In this document: piece by piece, positions 26,811-35,491 of the stretch
Layout: every line of letters starts with the position of its first letter
How positions within the stretch are numbered: the first letter of the stretch is position 1
Assembly: GCA_900543805.1 (NCBI GenBank)
Contig: UQTE01000002.1
Location: 62,001-126,000, forward strand
Reading direction: 5' to 3'
Length of the DNA stretch: 64,000 nucleotides
From: an uncultured Sutterella sp.
GTDB taxonomy: Bacteria; Pseudomonadota; Gammaproteobacteria; Burkholderiales; Burkholderiaceae_F
Position numbers and translations under genes: made by a program
The notes under the pieces: generated by a model
The model's database searches: none
The model's input: the letters and a program-made list of their open reading frames with translations, nothing else
Told to the model about the DNA's origin: nothing

Positions 26811-27731
26811 ATGGATCTCAAGGTACTTCGTTCTTTCGTCGAAATCGCCCGGGAACAGAGCTTCACCGCCGCCGCGGAGAAGCTCTCCGTCACGCAGCCG
26901 ACGCTCTCGCGTCAGATCGCGGACCTTGAAGAGGAACTCGGGCAAAAACTCTTCGAGCGCACCACGCGCAGCCTCGAACTCACCGAGAAAGGACATTTCC
27001 TTTTCCGACGCGCCCAGGACATCCTCGCCCTCGTCGACAGAACGAAGCTCGAAGCGATGACGACGGAGGGGCTTGCGGGCGACATCCGGATTTCCGCCGC
27101 CGAAACGCCCGCCGTCGGCATCGTGGCCGAAGCCGTTCAGCGCTTTCAGGAAAAATACCCGCGCGTGCGATGCCACTTCGTGAGCGCCGACGCGCTTACC
27201 GCGGCCGAACACCTTCGGTCGGGACTCTCGCAGTTCGGCGTCTTCAACATGCCCTGCCGACTCGACGGGTTCGAATACATTCGACTGCCGCGGGAAAACC
27301 GCTGGGGCGTGCTCACGCGCCGCGACGGGATTCTTGCGGGCAAGACCTTCGTCACGCCCGAGGACCTGAAGCGCCTGCCGCTCTACGTTTCGAAGCAGCG
27401 CGGCGTGGAAAACCGCATCGGCGGGTGGCTCAACTACTCCTTCTCGAAGCTTCGCGTCGTCGGCACCTACAACCTTCTCTACAACGCGTCGCTCGTCGTG
27501 CGCGCGGGCGGAAACGCCCTCTGTCTCGACGGCATCGTGCCGCCCGACGACGACATCGTCTTCCTTCCCTTCCAGCCGGCCTTTCTCACCGACGTCGTGC
27601 TTGCCTGGTCGTCCGCGAGTCAGAAGCAGACGATCACGGAGGAATTTCTCAAGACGTTGCGCAGTCTCTATCCGCCGCAGGAAGGAACGAAGGAAGACGG
27701 CGCCGAGGCCGAAGAAGAAACCGCTCCGTAA
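26811..27731 (+). CDS. LysR-family transcriptional regulator
   Basis: The 306-residue regulator has a LysR DNA-binding domain (VEIAREQSFTAAAEKLSVTQPTLSRQIADLEEELG, residues 9-43) and the usual effector fold, ending in an acidic tail (KEDGAEAEEETAP). ATG 26811 gives the canonical MDLKVLRSF start; the frame continues upstream but without family sequence. It faces the aldo/keto reductase gene convergently with 45 bases between stops, so regulation of that gene is possible but not indicated by arrangement. Effector unknown. Confidence 0.88.
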   Translation: MDLKVLRSFVEIAREQSFTAAAEKLSVTQPTLSRQIADLEEELGQKLFERTTRSLELTEKGHFLFRRAQDILALVDRTKLEAMTTEGLAGDIRISAAETPAVGIVAEAVQRFQEKYPRVRCHFVSADALTAAEHLRSGLSQFGVFNMPCRLDGFEYIRLPRENRWGVLTRRDGILAGKTFVTPEDLKRLPLYVSKQRGVENRIGGWLNYSFSKLRVVGTYNLLYNASLVVRAGGNALCLDGIVPPDDDIVFLPFQPAFLTDVVLAWSSASQKQTITEEFLKTLRSLYPPQEGTKEDGAEAEEETAP

Positions 27732-27776
27732 CCATCATACGAAGCGGTTTCCCGAAGATTGAACGAAAGAGCGTCC

Positions 27777-28766
27777 TCACCAAGCGTAGGCCTCGGGGGC
27801 TTCGCCGCCCGGGCCCGGGAAGATGCGGTCGAGCTCTTCGAGCATTTCCTGCGGAAGCGTGAGATCCAGAGCCTTCATCGAGCCTTCGAGGTGCGCGAGC
27901 GTTCTCGGACCCACGATCGGCGCCGTGACGACGGGGTTCGCCAAAACCCAGGCGAGCGCCACGTCGGCCGGGTTCATGCCGTAGCGTTCGCAAAGCGCTT
28001 CGTAGGCCGCCACGCGTTCCGCAAATTTCGGATCGCGGATCGGAAGCGAGGGCTTCGCGCGGCGGCCTTTTCCGTCACCCGCCTGCGAGTGTCCCGCAAG
28101 GAGGCCTCCGTCCAAGGGGCTGTACGTGAGAAGTCCCATGCCGTGATGACGACAGGACGGAATGACCTCGAGTTCGAGCTGACGGCAGGCGAGGTTGTAG
28201 CGGCTCTGTTCGCTCACGAGCCCGAAAAGTCCGCGCAGACGCGCTTCGCCCTGCATCGCGGCGATCCCCCAGCCTGGGAAGTTGCAGCTTCCCACGTAGA
28301 GAATTTTGCCCTGTTGGATCAGCACGTCCATCGCCTGCCAGATCTCTTCGAAGGGCGTCTCGCGGTCGAAGTGGTGCATCTGATAGAGGTCGATGTGATC
28401 CGTCTTGAGTCGCCGAAGGCTCGCCTCGCAGGCTTCACGGATGTGATAGGCCGAAAGGCGCCGGCCGTTGGGACCGTTCACCATCGGTTGATAGAGCTTC
28501 GTCGCGAGGACGATTTCGTTTCGTTTTCCGCTCTTTTGGAGCCAGTCGCCCACGATTTCCTCGGAAATGCCGTAGCCGAGCGGAATGTCGGGGCGTTGCG
28601 GACCGCCGTAGACGTCCGCCGTGTCGATGAATTGGATGCCGAGGTCGTAGGCGCGGTCCATGATCTCGAAGCTCGCGGCCTTGTCGGTGAGGTGCCCGAA
28701 GTTCATGGTTCCCAAACACAAGCGGCTCACGATCAGGCCGGCTCTGCCCAAATGGCGATACTGCAT
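27777..28766 (-). CDS. Aldo/keto reductase
   Basis: The 329-residue NADPH-dependent oxidoreductase resembles the YghZ/Kv-beta type. It starts MQYRHLGRAGLIVSRLCLGT, has the catalytic tetrad region DTADVYGG (Asp and Tyr), ATKL (Lys) and YQMHHFD (His), and the cofactor-binding end AWVLANPVVTAPIVGPRTLAHLEGSMKAL. GGGAGGAATC before ATG 28766 is a good ribosome site, so the 53 extra codons upstream are not used. It is transcribed away from the MFS carrier at 29180; the region between is a shared control region with a striking palindrome. Substrate, probably an aldehyde, not determinable. Confidence 0.88.
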   Translation of the reverse strand: MQYRHLGRAGLIVSRLCLGTMNFGHLTDKAASFEIMDRAYDLGIQFIDTADVYGGPQRPDIPLGYGISEEIVGDWLQKSGKRNEIVLATKLYQPMVNGPNGRRLSAYHIREACEASLRRLKTDHIDLYQMHHFDRETPFEEIWQAMDVLIQQGKILYVGSCNFPGWGIAAMQGEARLRGLFGLVSEQSRYNLACRQLELEVIPSCRHHGMGLLTYSPLDGGLLAGHSQAGDGKGRRAKPSLPIRDPKFAERVAAYEALCERYGMNPADVALAWVLANPVVTAPIVGPRTLAHLEGSMKALDLTLPQEMLEELDRIFPGPGGEAPEAYAW

Positions 28767-29179
28767 GATTCCTCCCACGGATGAGTGACGAGGTCCGTCG
28801 GACCCCGCCTTCCCTGAATTGTCCCGCCTACGGTAGCGCGGGAAAGAGGACCTGTCCAATGCGCAAACTTCATGCCCTTTCATTCGGAAAAGGTATCGGC
28901 GCACGGTCGTTCCCGATCCGAGCACGGCGAAACTCTGCCCTTTCCCCCAGACAACCGTCTTAATCCCGGATTTCTTTTGCGACTGAATAGAATGCGTCGA
29001 GACCGCTCGTCACCTTACCGTCGGTAAGCTTACCGACGGCAAGGTTATTTCGAAACATCTCCGCATTTTTTTCTTCTGAGCCCCCGCTTCTCCGAAATTT
29101 GAGGCAAAATTGCGCTCCTCGGGTTTTCACCGTGATAACCCCGATCAAACCAACGAAAAATCAAAAGAAGAAGTCCCTC
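28767..29179. promoter_or_regulatory. Divergent control region, aldo/keto reductase and MFS carrier
   Basis: This 413-base gap between divergent starts has no credible gene. It is more AT-rich toward the MFS start and holds the tandem palindrome described at 29014-29043. Confidence 0.5.
29014..29043. promoter_or_regulatory. Tandem 15-bp palindromes, likely repressor operator
   Basis: Two abutting 15-mers, CTTACCGTCGGTAAG and CTTACCGACGGCAAG, each nearly self-complementary, together form a 32-bp inverted repeat (29013-29044, one mismatched pair). The pattern TTACCG-N-CGGTAA is like operators of TetR-type repressors. It lies 136 bases before the MFS start. No regulator gene of that type is adjacent. 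A terminator is unlikely because no forward gene ends upstream. Confidence 0.6.
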
Positions 29180-30340
29180 ATGCCTCTGCACATCCTTGTT
29201 CTGGCACTCGGCACGCTTGCGCTCGGCATCGCCGAATTTTCGATGATGTCGATCCTGAACGCCGTCGCCGCCGACCTTCAGGTTTCCATTCCGGAAGCCG
29301 GCCACTTCATCGCCGCCTACGCCACGGGCGTCTGCGCGGGCGTGATGCTCATGGTCGTCTTCGCGAGAAACCTGCCGCTCAAACGCCTCCTTCTCATCAT
29401 CGTGAGCCTCATCGTCGTCGGGAACGCTCTGACGGTCTTTGCCGACGGCTACGCCGTGATGGTGGCTTCCCGATTCCTCTCGGGCCTCCCTCACGGCGCC
29501 TACTTCGGCGTGGGCTCGATCATCGCGAGCGAACTCGCGCAACCGGGCAAAGCTTCGCGCGACGTCACGCTCATGGTGCTCGGGATGACGATCGCCAACC
29601 TCGTGGGCGTGCCGCTCGGAAGCTTTCTCTCCTGGGCCGTCTCCTGGCGGCTCGTCTTCGGGATCACGGCCGTGACGGGCGTGGTCGTCTTCCTTTCCGT
29701 CCTGCGTTTCGTACCGGCCATGCCGGCTCTTCCCAACGCGGGATTCCGCGCGCAGTTTCGCTTTCTCACGCATCTTCGCCCGTGGCTCGTCATGGCGGCG
29801 ATCTTCTTCGGAAACGGCGGATTCTTTGCGTACTTGAGCTACGTGAACCCCACGATGGAGGAAGTGACGGGCGTTGCGCCTTCGTCCATGAGCCTCGTCA
29901 TGGCGGTCGTGGGCGCGGGCATGGTCGCGGGGAATCTCCTCTGCGCGAAGCTCGCCGGACGCTTTACCGATCCGGCGCTCGCTTGCATGGGCCAGGGCGT
30001 TCTCTTCGTCGCGCTCGTCACCGTCTTCTTCGGCGCGGCGCACCCCTTCATCGCGATTCCCGCGACCGTCGTGGCGGCAGGGTGCTGTTTCTTCATCTCG
30101 GGTCCGGAACAGATCATGATGCTGCAGGGCGCCAAAGAGGGGCAGCTTTTGGGGGCGGCCCTTGCACAGACGTCGTTCAACGCGGGCAATGCCCTCGGCG
30201 CCTGGGTCGGCGGCCTTCCGATCGACGCGGAAAAATCCCCCGAGTGGAGCGCCCTGCCCGGCTTTTCGCTTGCCTTCACGGGCTTTCTGATCCTCTACCT
30301 TCTCTGGTGGATCCATCGGGAAAAGCACCGTCGAAACTGA
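29180..30340 (+). CDS. MFS transporter (AraJ/YdhP-like)
   Basis: The 386-residue inner-membrane protein has about 12 hydrophobic segments and begins HILVLALGTLALGIAEFSMM, the opening of the AraJ/YdhP group of drug or sugar exporters. The helix 4-5 region carries SRFLSGLPHGAYFGVGS and the second half GKASRDVTLMVLGMTIANLVGVPLGSF, matching the group. ATG 29180 is preceded by an AGAAGAAG purine run; the frame opens at 29099, but the extra 27 residues look like untranslated leader. The tandem palindrome upstream suggests repressor control, as expected for efflux pumps. It ends at a bidirectional terminator shared with cyuA. Confidence 0.86.
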   Translation: MPLHILVLALGTLALGIAEFSMMSILNAVAADLQVSIPEAGHFIAAYATGVCAGVMLMVVFARNLPLKRLLLIIVSLIVVGNALTVFADGYAVMVASRFLSGLPHGAYFGVGSIIASELAQPGKASRDVTLMVLGMTIANLVGVPLGSFLSWAVSWRLVFGITAVTGVVVFLSVLRFVPAMPALPNAGFRAQFRFLTHLRPWLVMAAIFFGNGGFFAYLSYVNPTMEEVTGVAPSSMSLVMAVVGAGMVAGNLLCAKLAGRFTDPALACMGQGVLFVALVTVFFGAAHPFIAIPATVVAAGCCFFISGPEQIMMLQGAKEGQLLGAALAQTSFNAGNALGAWVGGLPIDAEKSPEWSALPGFSLAFTGFLILYLLWWIHREKHRRN

Positions 30341-30390
30341 GAGCGCGACACCGATCGAAAGCAATCAAATTTTCGGTCGCGCCTGATACG

Positions 30391-30426
30391 AAAAAGTCCG
30401 GCCACCCCGAGGGCGCCGGACTTTTT
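30391..30426. terminator. Bidirectional terminator between the MFS gene and cyuA
   Basis: A perfect 12-bp stem AAAAAGTCCGGC/GCCGGACTTTTT (30391-30402 and 30415-30426) has A and T runs on both sides and sits between convergent genes. Confidence 0.88.
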
Positions 30427-30467
30427 CGCCTCGCTTGACCGCTCCGCGGACGGAGCGGCCGAATCGA

Positions 30468-31727
30468 TCACTTGGTTTCGAGCATCACGTTGATGATTTC
30501 GCGGTCGGTCCCGACCATGCCGCGGCTCGCGATGCGGCCGACGGCCGCCACCGTGGCGTCGACGTCGCTCTTGACGATCCCGTCGCCGCCCTTGAAGGCG
30601 CGGTCGTTCTTGACCATGTCGATTGCAAGGAGGGCCCCTTCGACGCTCATGGCGATCTTCGAAGCGCAGGACGACTTCGCGCCGTCACAGATGAGGCCCG
30701 ACGTGATGGCGAGCGCGTTCGAGATGACGCGTTCGATGTCTTCGGTCGAGAAGCCCAGAAGATAGGCGATCCCGGCGCCGCTGCCCGCCCCGGCGCTCAC
30801 GGCGCCGCAGTAGGCGGAAAGTTTGCCGATGCCTTGCTTCAGGCACACCGTCACGAGGTCGGAAAGAAGAAGCGCGCGAAGGAGTTCCTCTTCCGACTTC
30901 TTGAGGTGCTCGGCGTAGATCAGAACCGGCATGCTCGCCGTGATCCCCTGATTGCCCGAACCCGACACGATCACGACGGGGAGTTCGCACCCGTTCATGC
31001 GGGCGTCCGAGGCGGCCGCCGCAAAGGCGCGGGCGCGCACGGCGGGATCTTCGGGATCGCGGGCCATGAGAATGCGGCCGATCGTGGCGCCCCATTCGCC
31101 TGAAAGCCCCTGCTCGGCGATGGCGCGGTTGCAGGCGAGCTGACGCTCCAGGAGCGGACGCACATGGTCAAGCGGCATCACGCGGGCGGCCTCGATGAGT
31201 TCGGCGACGTGCCAGCTTTCGACGGGGTGTTCCTCTTCGGGACGGTCCCCTTCCTCCCAGACGACCTTACCGTCCTCTTCGATGCGGGTGACGTTCGTGT
31301 GCGACGTGCGGATCACGGTCGACACGCTGTGACCGTTCAAGTGCCCCGTCACGCGGATGAAGAAGACGTCGGGTTCGTTCGACTGACGCACTTCGACGGG
31401 CGTCGTCTGAACAAGTTCGCGGATGCGGTCGCGCTCTTCGGGCGTGATCGCGGCGAGCACTTCGAGGGCCGCTTCGGGCTTCGCGGCGACGAAGCCGGCG
31501 ACGGCCGCGGCTTCCAGGCCCGTCAGGCCGCCCGTGTTCGGGACGACCACGCTCTTGACGTTCTTCACGATGTTGCGCGAGACGTCGAGCTCGATGCGTT
31601 CGGGATAGCCACCGAGGCGCTTGGCGCAGATCGCGGCCGCATAGGCGAGCGCGATGGGTTCGGTGCAGCCCATGGCAGGAAGAAGTTCGGCGGCGAGCGC
31701 CGCTTCGTAAACGGAGTACGGAATCAT
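30468..31727 (-). CDS. cyuA: L-cysteine desulfidase family protein
   Basis: The 419-residue protein belongs to the UPF0597/CyuA (YhaM) family, iron-sulfur enzymes that degrade L-cysteine to pyruvate, ammonia and sulfide under anaerobic conditions. Cysteine motifs typical of the family are GCTEPIALAYAAA near residue 20, MNGCELPVVIVSGSGNQG mid-protein, and CDGAKSSCASKI near the end. ATG 31727 gives the normal N-terminus MIPYSVYEAAL with a weak GAGGG site; the 82 extra codons upstream are leader. A -10-like TACAAT lies 40 bases upstream on this strand. The divergent GntR gene may regulate it. Sequence alone does not exclude a serine deaminase role. Confidence 0.86.
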   Translation of the reverse strand: MIPYSVYEAALAAELLPAMGCTEPIALAYAAAICAKRLGGYPERIELDVSRNIVKNVKSVVVPNTGGLTGLEAAAVAGFVAAKPEAALEVLAAITPEERDRIRELVQTTPVEVRQSNEPDVFFIRVTGHLNGHSVSTVIRTSHTNVTRIEEDGKVVWEEGDRPEEEHPVESWHVAELIEAARVMPLDHVRPLLERQLACNRAIAEQGLSGEWGATIGRILMARDPEDPAVRARAFAAAASDARMNGCELPVVIVSGSGNQGITASMPVLIYAEHLKKSEEELLRALLLSDLVTVCLKQGIGKLSAYCGAVSAGAGSGAGIAYLLGFSTEDIERVISNALAITSGLICDGAKSSCASKIAMSVEGALLAIDMVKNDRAFKGGDGIVKSDVDATVAAVGRIASRGMVGTDREIINVMLETK

Positions 31728-31766
31728 CGGTTGGCCCTCAGGAAGATTCTGTAGAAAGTGCCTGCA

Positions 31767-31772
31767 TTGTAC
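31767..31772 (-). promoter_or_regulatory. -10-like element for cyuA
   Basis: TACAAT read on the reverse strand, 40 bases before the cyuA start and preceded by CTG. No clear -35. Confidence 0.35.
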
Positions 31773-32122
31773 AGAGTCGACACAGAAAAAGCGGAAACCG
31801 AATGTATATCGGCATTTATCCGTACAATTGTTTTCCTGCAACGTCGTTTTCCCTTCCTGCACGGTCCTTTCCGCGCCCTGCACGGGATCGGTACGGACCC
31901 GCTCTGTTTTCTTTATTCCTTGGGCTTCCCGACTCGGAATAACCGTTCCCAATTTCCGGCCGTCGCCGATCAAACGCAGCGCATTTCTTTGCGCGAAAAC
32001 GGGGGCGTTCGTTTTCTTCCTTTCGAATATCCGAAGAAAGCGGACCGAAACAGAAGCCGTACCGAAGGCTTCGCGGGTTTTCCTCGCCCTCCCGTGCGTT
32101 TTTCTGCGTCCCGCAAACCTGC

Positions 32123-32128
32123 TACAAT
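32123..32128 (+). promoter_or_regulatory. -10-like element for the GntR gene
   Basis: TACAAT in the context GCTACAATTC, 34 bases upstream of the start codon. The -35 region (TTTTCT) is weak. Confidence 0.4.
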
Positions 32129-32161
32129 TCCCGCATTTTCAGGCCTTCCCGGAGACATCCC

Positions 32162-32821
32162 ATGGATGACGACACCCTCTTTCGCGAAATTCACCAGCAC
32201 ATCCTGACGCAAGCGAAGGAAGGGCGACGCATCGACACGGAAAACGAACTCGCCGAACGCTTCGGCGTTACGCGCTACAAGGTGCGAAAGGCCCTCTCGG
32301 TGCTGAGCCAGATGGGCGTCGTCGACCGCGCTCCGAAGCGCGGCATGACCGTCAACACGCTCGGGCCCAAGAATCTCTCCGCGCAGATCCAGGTGCAGAT
32401 GGACATCGCGAACTTCGACATCCGCGAGTTCATCGAAGCGCGTCTCCTGATTGAAGTGCACATCATCCCGTTGGCGATCCGCCGCATGACGCCCGCGCTT
32501 CTCGGCAAGCTCGACGAAGCGATCTGCCACATCGAGTACTACGCCGGCAACGCCAAGGAAGCGGACCGCTGGGACCGCGAATTCCACCTGCTTCTTCTCG
32601 AAGCCTGCGGCAACCGCGTGCTGCAGGTCTTCTCGGCGGCGCTCGTCACCTACTTCGAAAAGACCTCTTCGGCTCTGCCGAAGAACAATCCCCAGTTCTT
32701 CCTCAACATCGCCCGTACGGAACGCGCGCTTTTGAACGCCATCCGACGAGGCGACGAAGAACTCGCCAAGCGTCTTCTTCGTGACCACCTGAGCGAACAG
32801 GTGGATCTGCTTACGCCCTGA
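32162..32821 (+). CDS. GntR-family regulator, FCD type
   Basis: The 219-residue protein has an N-terminal winged helix (IDTENELAERFGVTRYKVRKALSVLSQMGVV, residues 22-52) and an all-helical FCD ligand domain with the metal-binding pattern RLLIEVHIIP, DREFHLLLLEACGN and LLRDHLSEQ. Such regulators often sense organic acids. GGAGACATCCC precedes the ATG. It is followed 46 bases later by a 2-hydroxyacid dehydrogenase and lies divergent from cyuA, so either could be its target; pyruvate-related effectors would fit both. The ligand is inference only. Confidence 0.88.
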   Translation: MDDDTLFREIHQHILTQAKEGRRIDTENELAERFGVTRYKVRKALSVLSQMGVVDRAPKRGMTVNTLGPKNLSAQIQVQMDIANFDIREFIEARLLIEVHIIPLAIRRMTPALLGKLDEAICHIEYYAGNAKEADRWDREFHLLLLEACGNRVLQVFSAALVTYFEKTSSALPKNNPQFFLNIARTERALLNAIRRGDEELAKRLLRDHLSEQVDLLTP

Positions 32822-32867
32822 TTCCGGCGCGAAACTTCCCAAAAAAAATCCATAAAAAGGAGGAAAC

Positions 32868-33848
32868 ATGTCGTTTTCCGTCTCGCCCGACGACAACGTT
32901 GCGTCGGACCGCCCCGTGCTCGTGAGTCTTCTGCCCTCGCGCGCCATGCCGGGGATTCTGCGCGAAGGTCTCGAACAGTGCGGTCGCCTCTACTTCTGGC
33001 CCGAAATGCGCTACGAAGAACAGGAACGCATCGGCACGCTCGCGTCCGTCCTCATCGGGACGGCGAGTTCGCGCGTCACGGCGGAGGTCCTCCGACGCTT
33101 TCCCGCCTGCCGCATGATCGCGAGCTTCGGCGTGGGCTACGACGGTTACGACATGGCCGCGCTCAAGCGCCGCGGCATCGTCCTCACGAACACCCCGAAC
33201 GTCCTCTCGGACGACGTCGCGGACCTCGCGTTCGCGATGATTCTGAGCCTCTCGCGCGGTCTTCCCCGCGCGGACGCGTGGCTGCGCGAAGGGCGCTGGC
33301 CCGACGGGGGCTTTCCGCTGCAGACGCGCGTCTCGGGAAAGCGCCTCGGGATCTTCGGGCTCGGCCGCATCGGAAGCGAAATCGCCCGCCGCGGCGAAGC
33401 CTTCCACATGCAGATCGGCTACACGGACCTCACGGGCAAGAACACCAAGTGGCAGCGCTTCCCGACCTTGAAGGAGCTCGCCGTCTGGAGCGACTATCTC
33501 GTCGTGATCGTTCCCGCCACCGAAGCGACGCACCACGTGGTCGACGCCGAAATCCTCATGGCGCTCGGCACGAAGGGCTACCTCATCAACGTCGCCCGCG
33601 GCTCGGTCGTGAACACCAAGGCGCTGATCGACGCCCTCAAAACGCGCACCATCGCGGGCGCGGGGCTCGACGTCTTTGAAAACGAACCCTACGTCGAGGC
33701 GGAATTGAAGGCCCTCCCCAACACGATCCTCACGCCCCACATCGGGACGGCGACGCTCGAGACGCGCCGCATGATGGCGGACCTGGTCGTGCGCAACGTC
33801 CACGCCTTCGTGAACGGCAACAAGCCGATCACGCCGGTCGCGAACTGA
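32868..33848 (+). CDS. D-isomer-specific 2-hydroxyacid dehydrogenase
   Basis: The 326-residue NAD(P)-dependent enzyme is of the glyoxylate/hydroxypyruvate reductase type. The Rossmann motif GIFGLGRIGSEIARR is near residues 160-175. Catalytic residues are in NVARGSVV (Arg), DVFENEP (Glu) and LTPHIGTAT (His). AAAAGGAGGAAAC gives a strong ribosome site. It sits between the GntR and XRE regulators in one direction, suggesting an operon in which a hydroxyacid or its oxo form is the signal. Glyoxylate, hydroxypyruvate or 2-ketogluconate are the usual substrates; I cannot choose among them. Confidence 0.9.
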   Translation: MSFSVSPDDNVASDRPVLVSLLPSRAMPGILREGLEQCGRLYFWPEMRYEEQERIGTLASVLIGTASSRVTAEVLRRFPACRMIASFGVGYDGYDMAALKRRGIVLTNTPNVLSDDVADLAFAMILSLSRGLPRADAWLREGRWPDGGFPLQTRVSGKRLGIFGLGRIGSEIARRGEAFHMQIGYTDLTGKNTKWQRFPTLKELAVWSDYLVVIVPATEATHHVVDAEILMALGTKGYLINVARGSVVNTKALIDALKTRTIAGAGLDVFENEPYVEAELKALPNTILTPHIGTATLETRRMMADLVVRNVHAFVNGNKPITPVAN

Positions 33849-33865
33849 CGCGAAAGGACCGGATC

Positions 33866-34207
33866 ATGCCGATCATCCTCACCGAAACGCCCGGAAAGGG
33901 CGACGAAGTCGTCTTCACGCTTCGCGCGCCCAAGGAAGAGGCCGCGGCGCTTCGCCGCATCCTCACGGGGCTCGAATCGCTCTCCCACGTGGGAAAGCCC
34001 CTCCCGAAGCGCGAGGGCGAGCCCTTCGAGCGCCTGCGTCAGCACCGTCTTCTGCGCAATCTCACGCAGAAGGACCTCGCCGACGCCGTGGGGACCACGC
34101 AGTCCCATCTCTCGAAGTACGAGGCGGGCCTCCGAAAGATCCCGCCCGAAACGGCCGAACGTCTCGCGCACTTCTTTCAGTGCGACGTCACCGAATTTTT
34201 TGAATAA
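33866..34207 (+). CDS. XRE-family helix-turn-helix regulator
   Basis: The 113-residue protein has a C-terminal Cro/CI-type helix-turn-helix (RQHRLLRNLTQKDLADAVGTTQSHLSKYEAG, about residues 57-88) ending DVTEFFE. The first 50 residues form a separate small domain without a match I recognise. It follows the hydroxyacid dehydrogenase by 17 bases, so it is probably co-transcribed. The stop lies three bases from the stop of the convergent MFS exporter. The spacing and the short length resemble antitoxin-like regulators, but no toxin gene is adjacent. Confidence 0.8.
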   Translation: MPIILTETPGKGDEVVFTLRAPKEEAAALRRILTGLESLSHVGKPLPKREGEPFERLRQHRLLRNLTQKDLADAVGTTQSHLSKYEAGLRKIPPETAERLAHFFQCDVTEFFE

Positions 34208-34210
34208 GCC

Positions 34211-35425
34211 TCAAAGTCCCGCCTTGCGGCGCTCGCGCAGAACCACGACCCAGCAAAGCACCGTGAGGACGCCCGAAAAGAGCATCACGCCCGCGTAGCG
34301 CGCGGCGTCTCCCAAAACGATCGGCACCCAGAGGGCCGCGGCGAGCGCAAAGCTCGACGTGTGGAAGAACTGCTGCACGGAAGCGGCCATTCCGCGGTTT
34401 TTCGGGAAGTAGTCGAGATTGAGCGTCGCCATGACGGGACGCGACCAGCTCATCGCCGTCTGATAAAGACACGGCGCCGCGATGACGAGGGGCCACACGG
34501 GCTCGGTTTCGAGCGCGATCCCGACGCCCAACACCCCCGCCGCGATCAGGACGGCAAGGCCCGAAGCGAGCGTTCTGCGCCACCCGATGCGTCCGACGAG
34601 ACGGCCCGTCAGAAAGCTTCCCGCCATGGAAAAGGCGATGAAGGGAAGCGTCAGATACCCGAAGTCCTCGACCCCCAGCTTCATGATGTGCATGACAAAG
34701 TCGGCGCCGCCCGCCGTGTAGACGATTCCTCCCATGAAGCAAAAGCCGTGCCCCATCACGCCGAAGAGAAAGGCGCGGTGCCGCAAAAGCATTCCGTAAG
34801 TCCGGATCGACTCTCCGAGACCAAAGGGACGTCTGGCGGCCTTGGGAAGCGATTCCTTCAGAACCGTGAGGCCGAGCACGGCGATCGAGAGATTGAGGAG
34901 CGCGAGCGTCCAGAAGACCGCGCGCCATCCCCAGCGCACCGTCACGGCGCCCCCGACGATCGGCGCGAAGGCGGGGGCGAGCGCAAAGAGAAGCGTCATG
35001 AGGGCGAGCATCTTCGTGGCGGCGACCCCGGACCAGCGGTCGCGCACGATCGCCATCGAAACGACGGGCCCGACCGAGGCGCAGAAGCCCTGCACCACGC
35101 GCCAGAAAAGAAGCCATCCGAAGTGATCCGTCGCCGAAGCGGCAAGCGCCGCCAGGCAAAAACCGAGCGCCCCGCCCACCACGACCGGACGGCGCCCCAG
35201 GGCGTCCGAGAGCGTCCCCACAAAGAGCGATCCGACGGCAAAGGCGACGAGATAGACCGAAAGCGACTGCGAAATCACGTCGGACGACACCCCGAAGGCT
35301 TCGGTCATCGCGGGAAAGGCCGGGATGTAAGTGTTCGCGGCGAAGGGGCCCATCATCTGGATGAGCGATAAAAGGAGCGCGTCGGCGAGCGTCGGTTTTC
35401 GGTCTCTTTCTTCTCTTTCGGGCAT
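34211..35425 (-). CDS. Bcr/CflA-type multidrug MFS exporter
   Basis: The 404-residue inner-membrane carrier has about 12 hydrophobic helices. Family features include NTYIPAFPAMTEAFGVSSDVI after helix 1, YLVAFAVGSLFVGTLSDALGRRPVVVGG (motif A between helices 2 and 3), and FWRVVQGFCASVGPVVSMAIVRD in helix 4. Such pumps export chloramphenicol, bicyclomycin or sulfonamides. The start may be ATG 35425 (no ribosome site) or ATG 35467 (GGAA upstream), the latter only 24 bases from the divergent gluQ start. The frame is open far upstream, antisense to gluQ, but that part is not coding. Confidence 0.85.
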   Translation of the reverse strand: MPEREERDRKPTLADALLLSLIQMMGPFAANTYIPAFPAMTEAFGVSSDVISQSLSVYLVAFAVGSLFVGTLSDALGRRPVVVGGALGFCLAALAASATDHFGWLLFWRVVQGFCASVGPVVSMAIVRDRWSGVAATKMLALMTLLFALAPAFAPIVGGAVTVRWGWRAVFWTLALLNLSIAVLGLTVLKESLPKAARRPFGLGESIRTYGMLLRHRAFLFGVMGHGFCFMGGIVYTAGGADFVMHIMKLGVEDFGYLTLPFIAFSMAGSFLTGRLVGRIGWRRTLASGLAVLIAAGVLGVGIALETEPVWPLVIAAPCLYQTAMSWSRPVMATLNLDYFPKNRGMAASVQQFFHTSSFALAAALWVPIVLGDAARYAGVMLFSGVLTVLCWVVVLRERRKAGL

Positions 35426-35443
35426 TTTGAGGGTCGCTCGCAC

Positions 35444-35449
35444 TACAAT
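35444..35449 (+). promoter_or_regulatory. -10-like element for gluQ
   Basis: TACAAT in the context CACTACAATTC, 43 bases before the gluQ start, between the divergent genes. Confidence 0.4.
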
Positions 35450-35491
35450 TCTTGGGATTCCTTTCATTCTAATTCCAAAATTACACCTGCC

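Larger units (their letters stand above)
31728..32161. promoter_or_regulatory. Divergent control region, cyuA and GntR gene
   Basis: The 434 bases hold no convincing gene. TACAAT occurs on the reverse strand at 31767-31772 (for cyuA) and on the forward strand at 31823-31828 and 32123-32128; the last is 34 bases before the GntR start. No clear TGGTNNNACCA-type operator is seen. Confidence 0.45.

Noticed and set aside
33866-34207. XRE protein as half of a toxin-antitoxin pair
   Set aside because: No small toxin gene lies within reach on either side; neighbours are a dehydrogenase and a convergent exporter.
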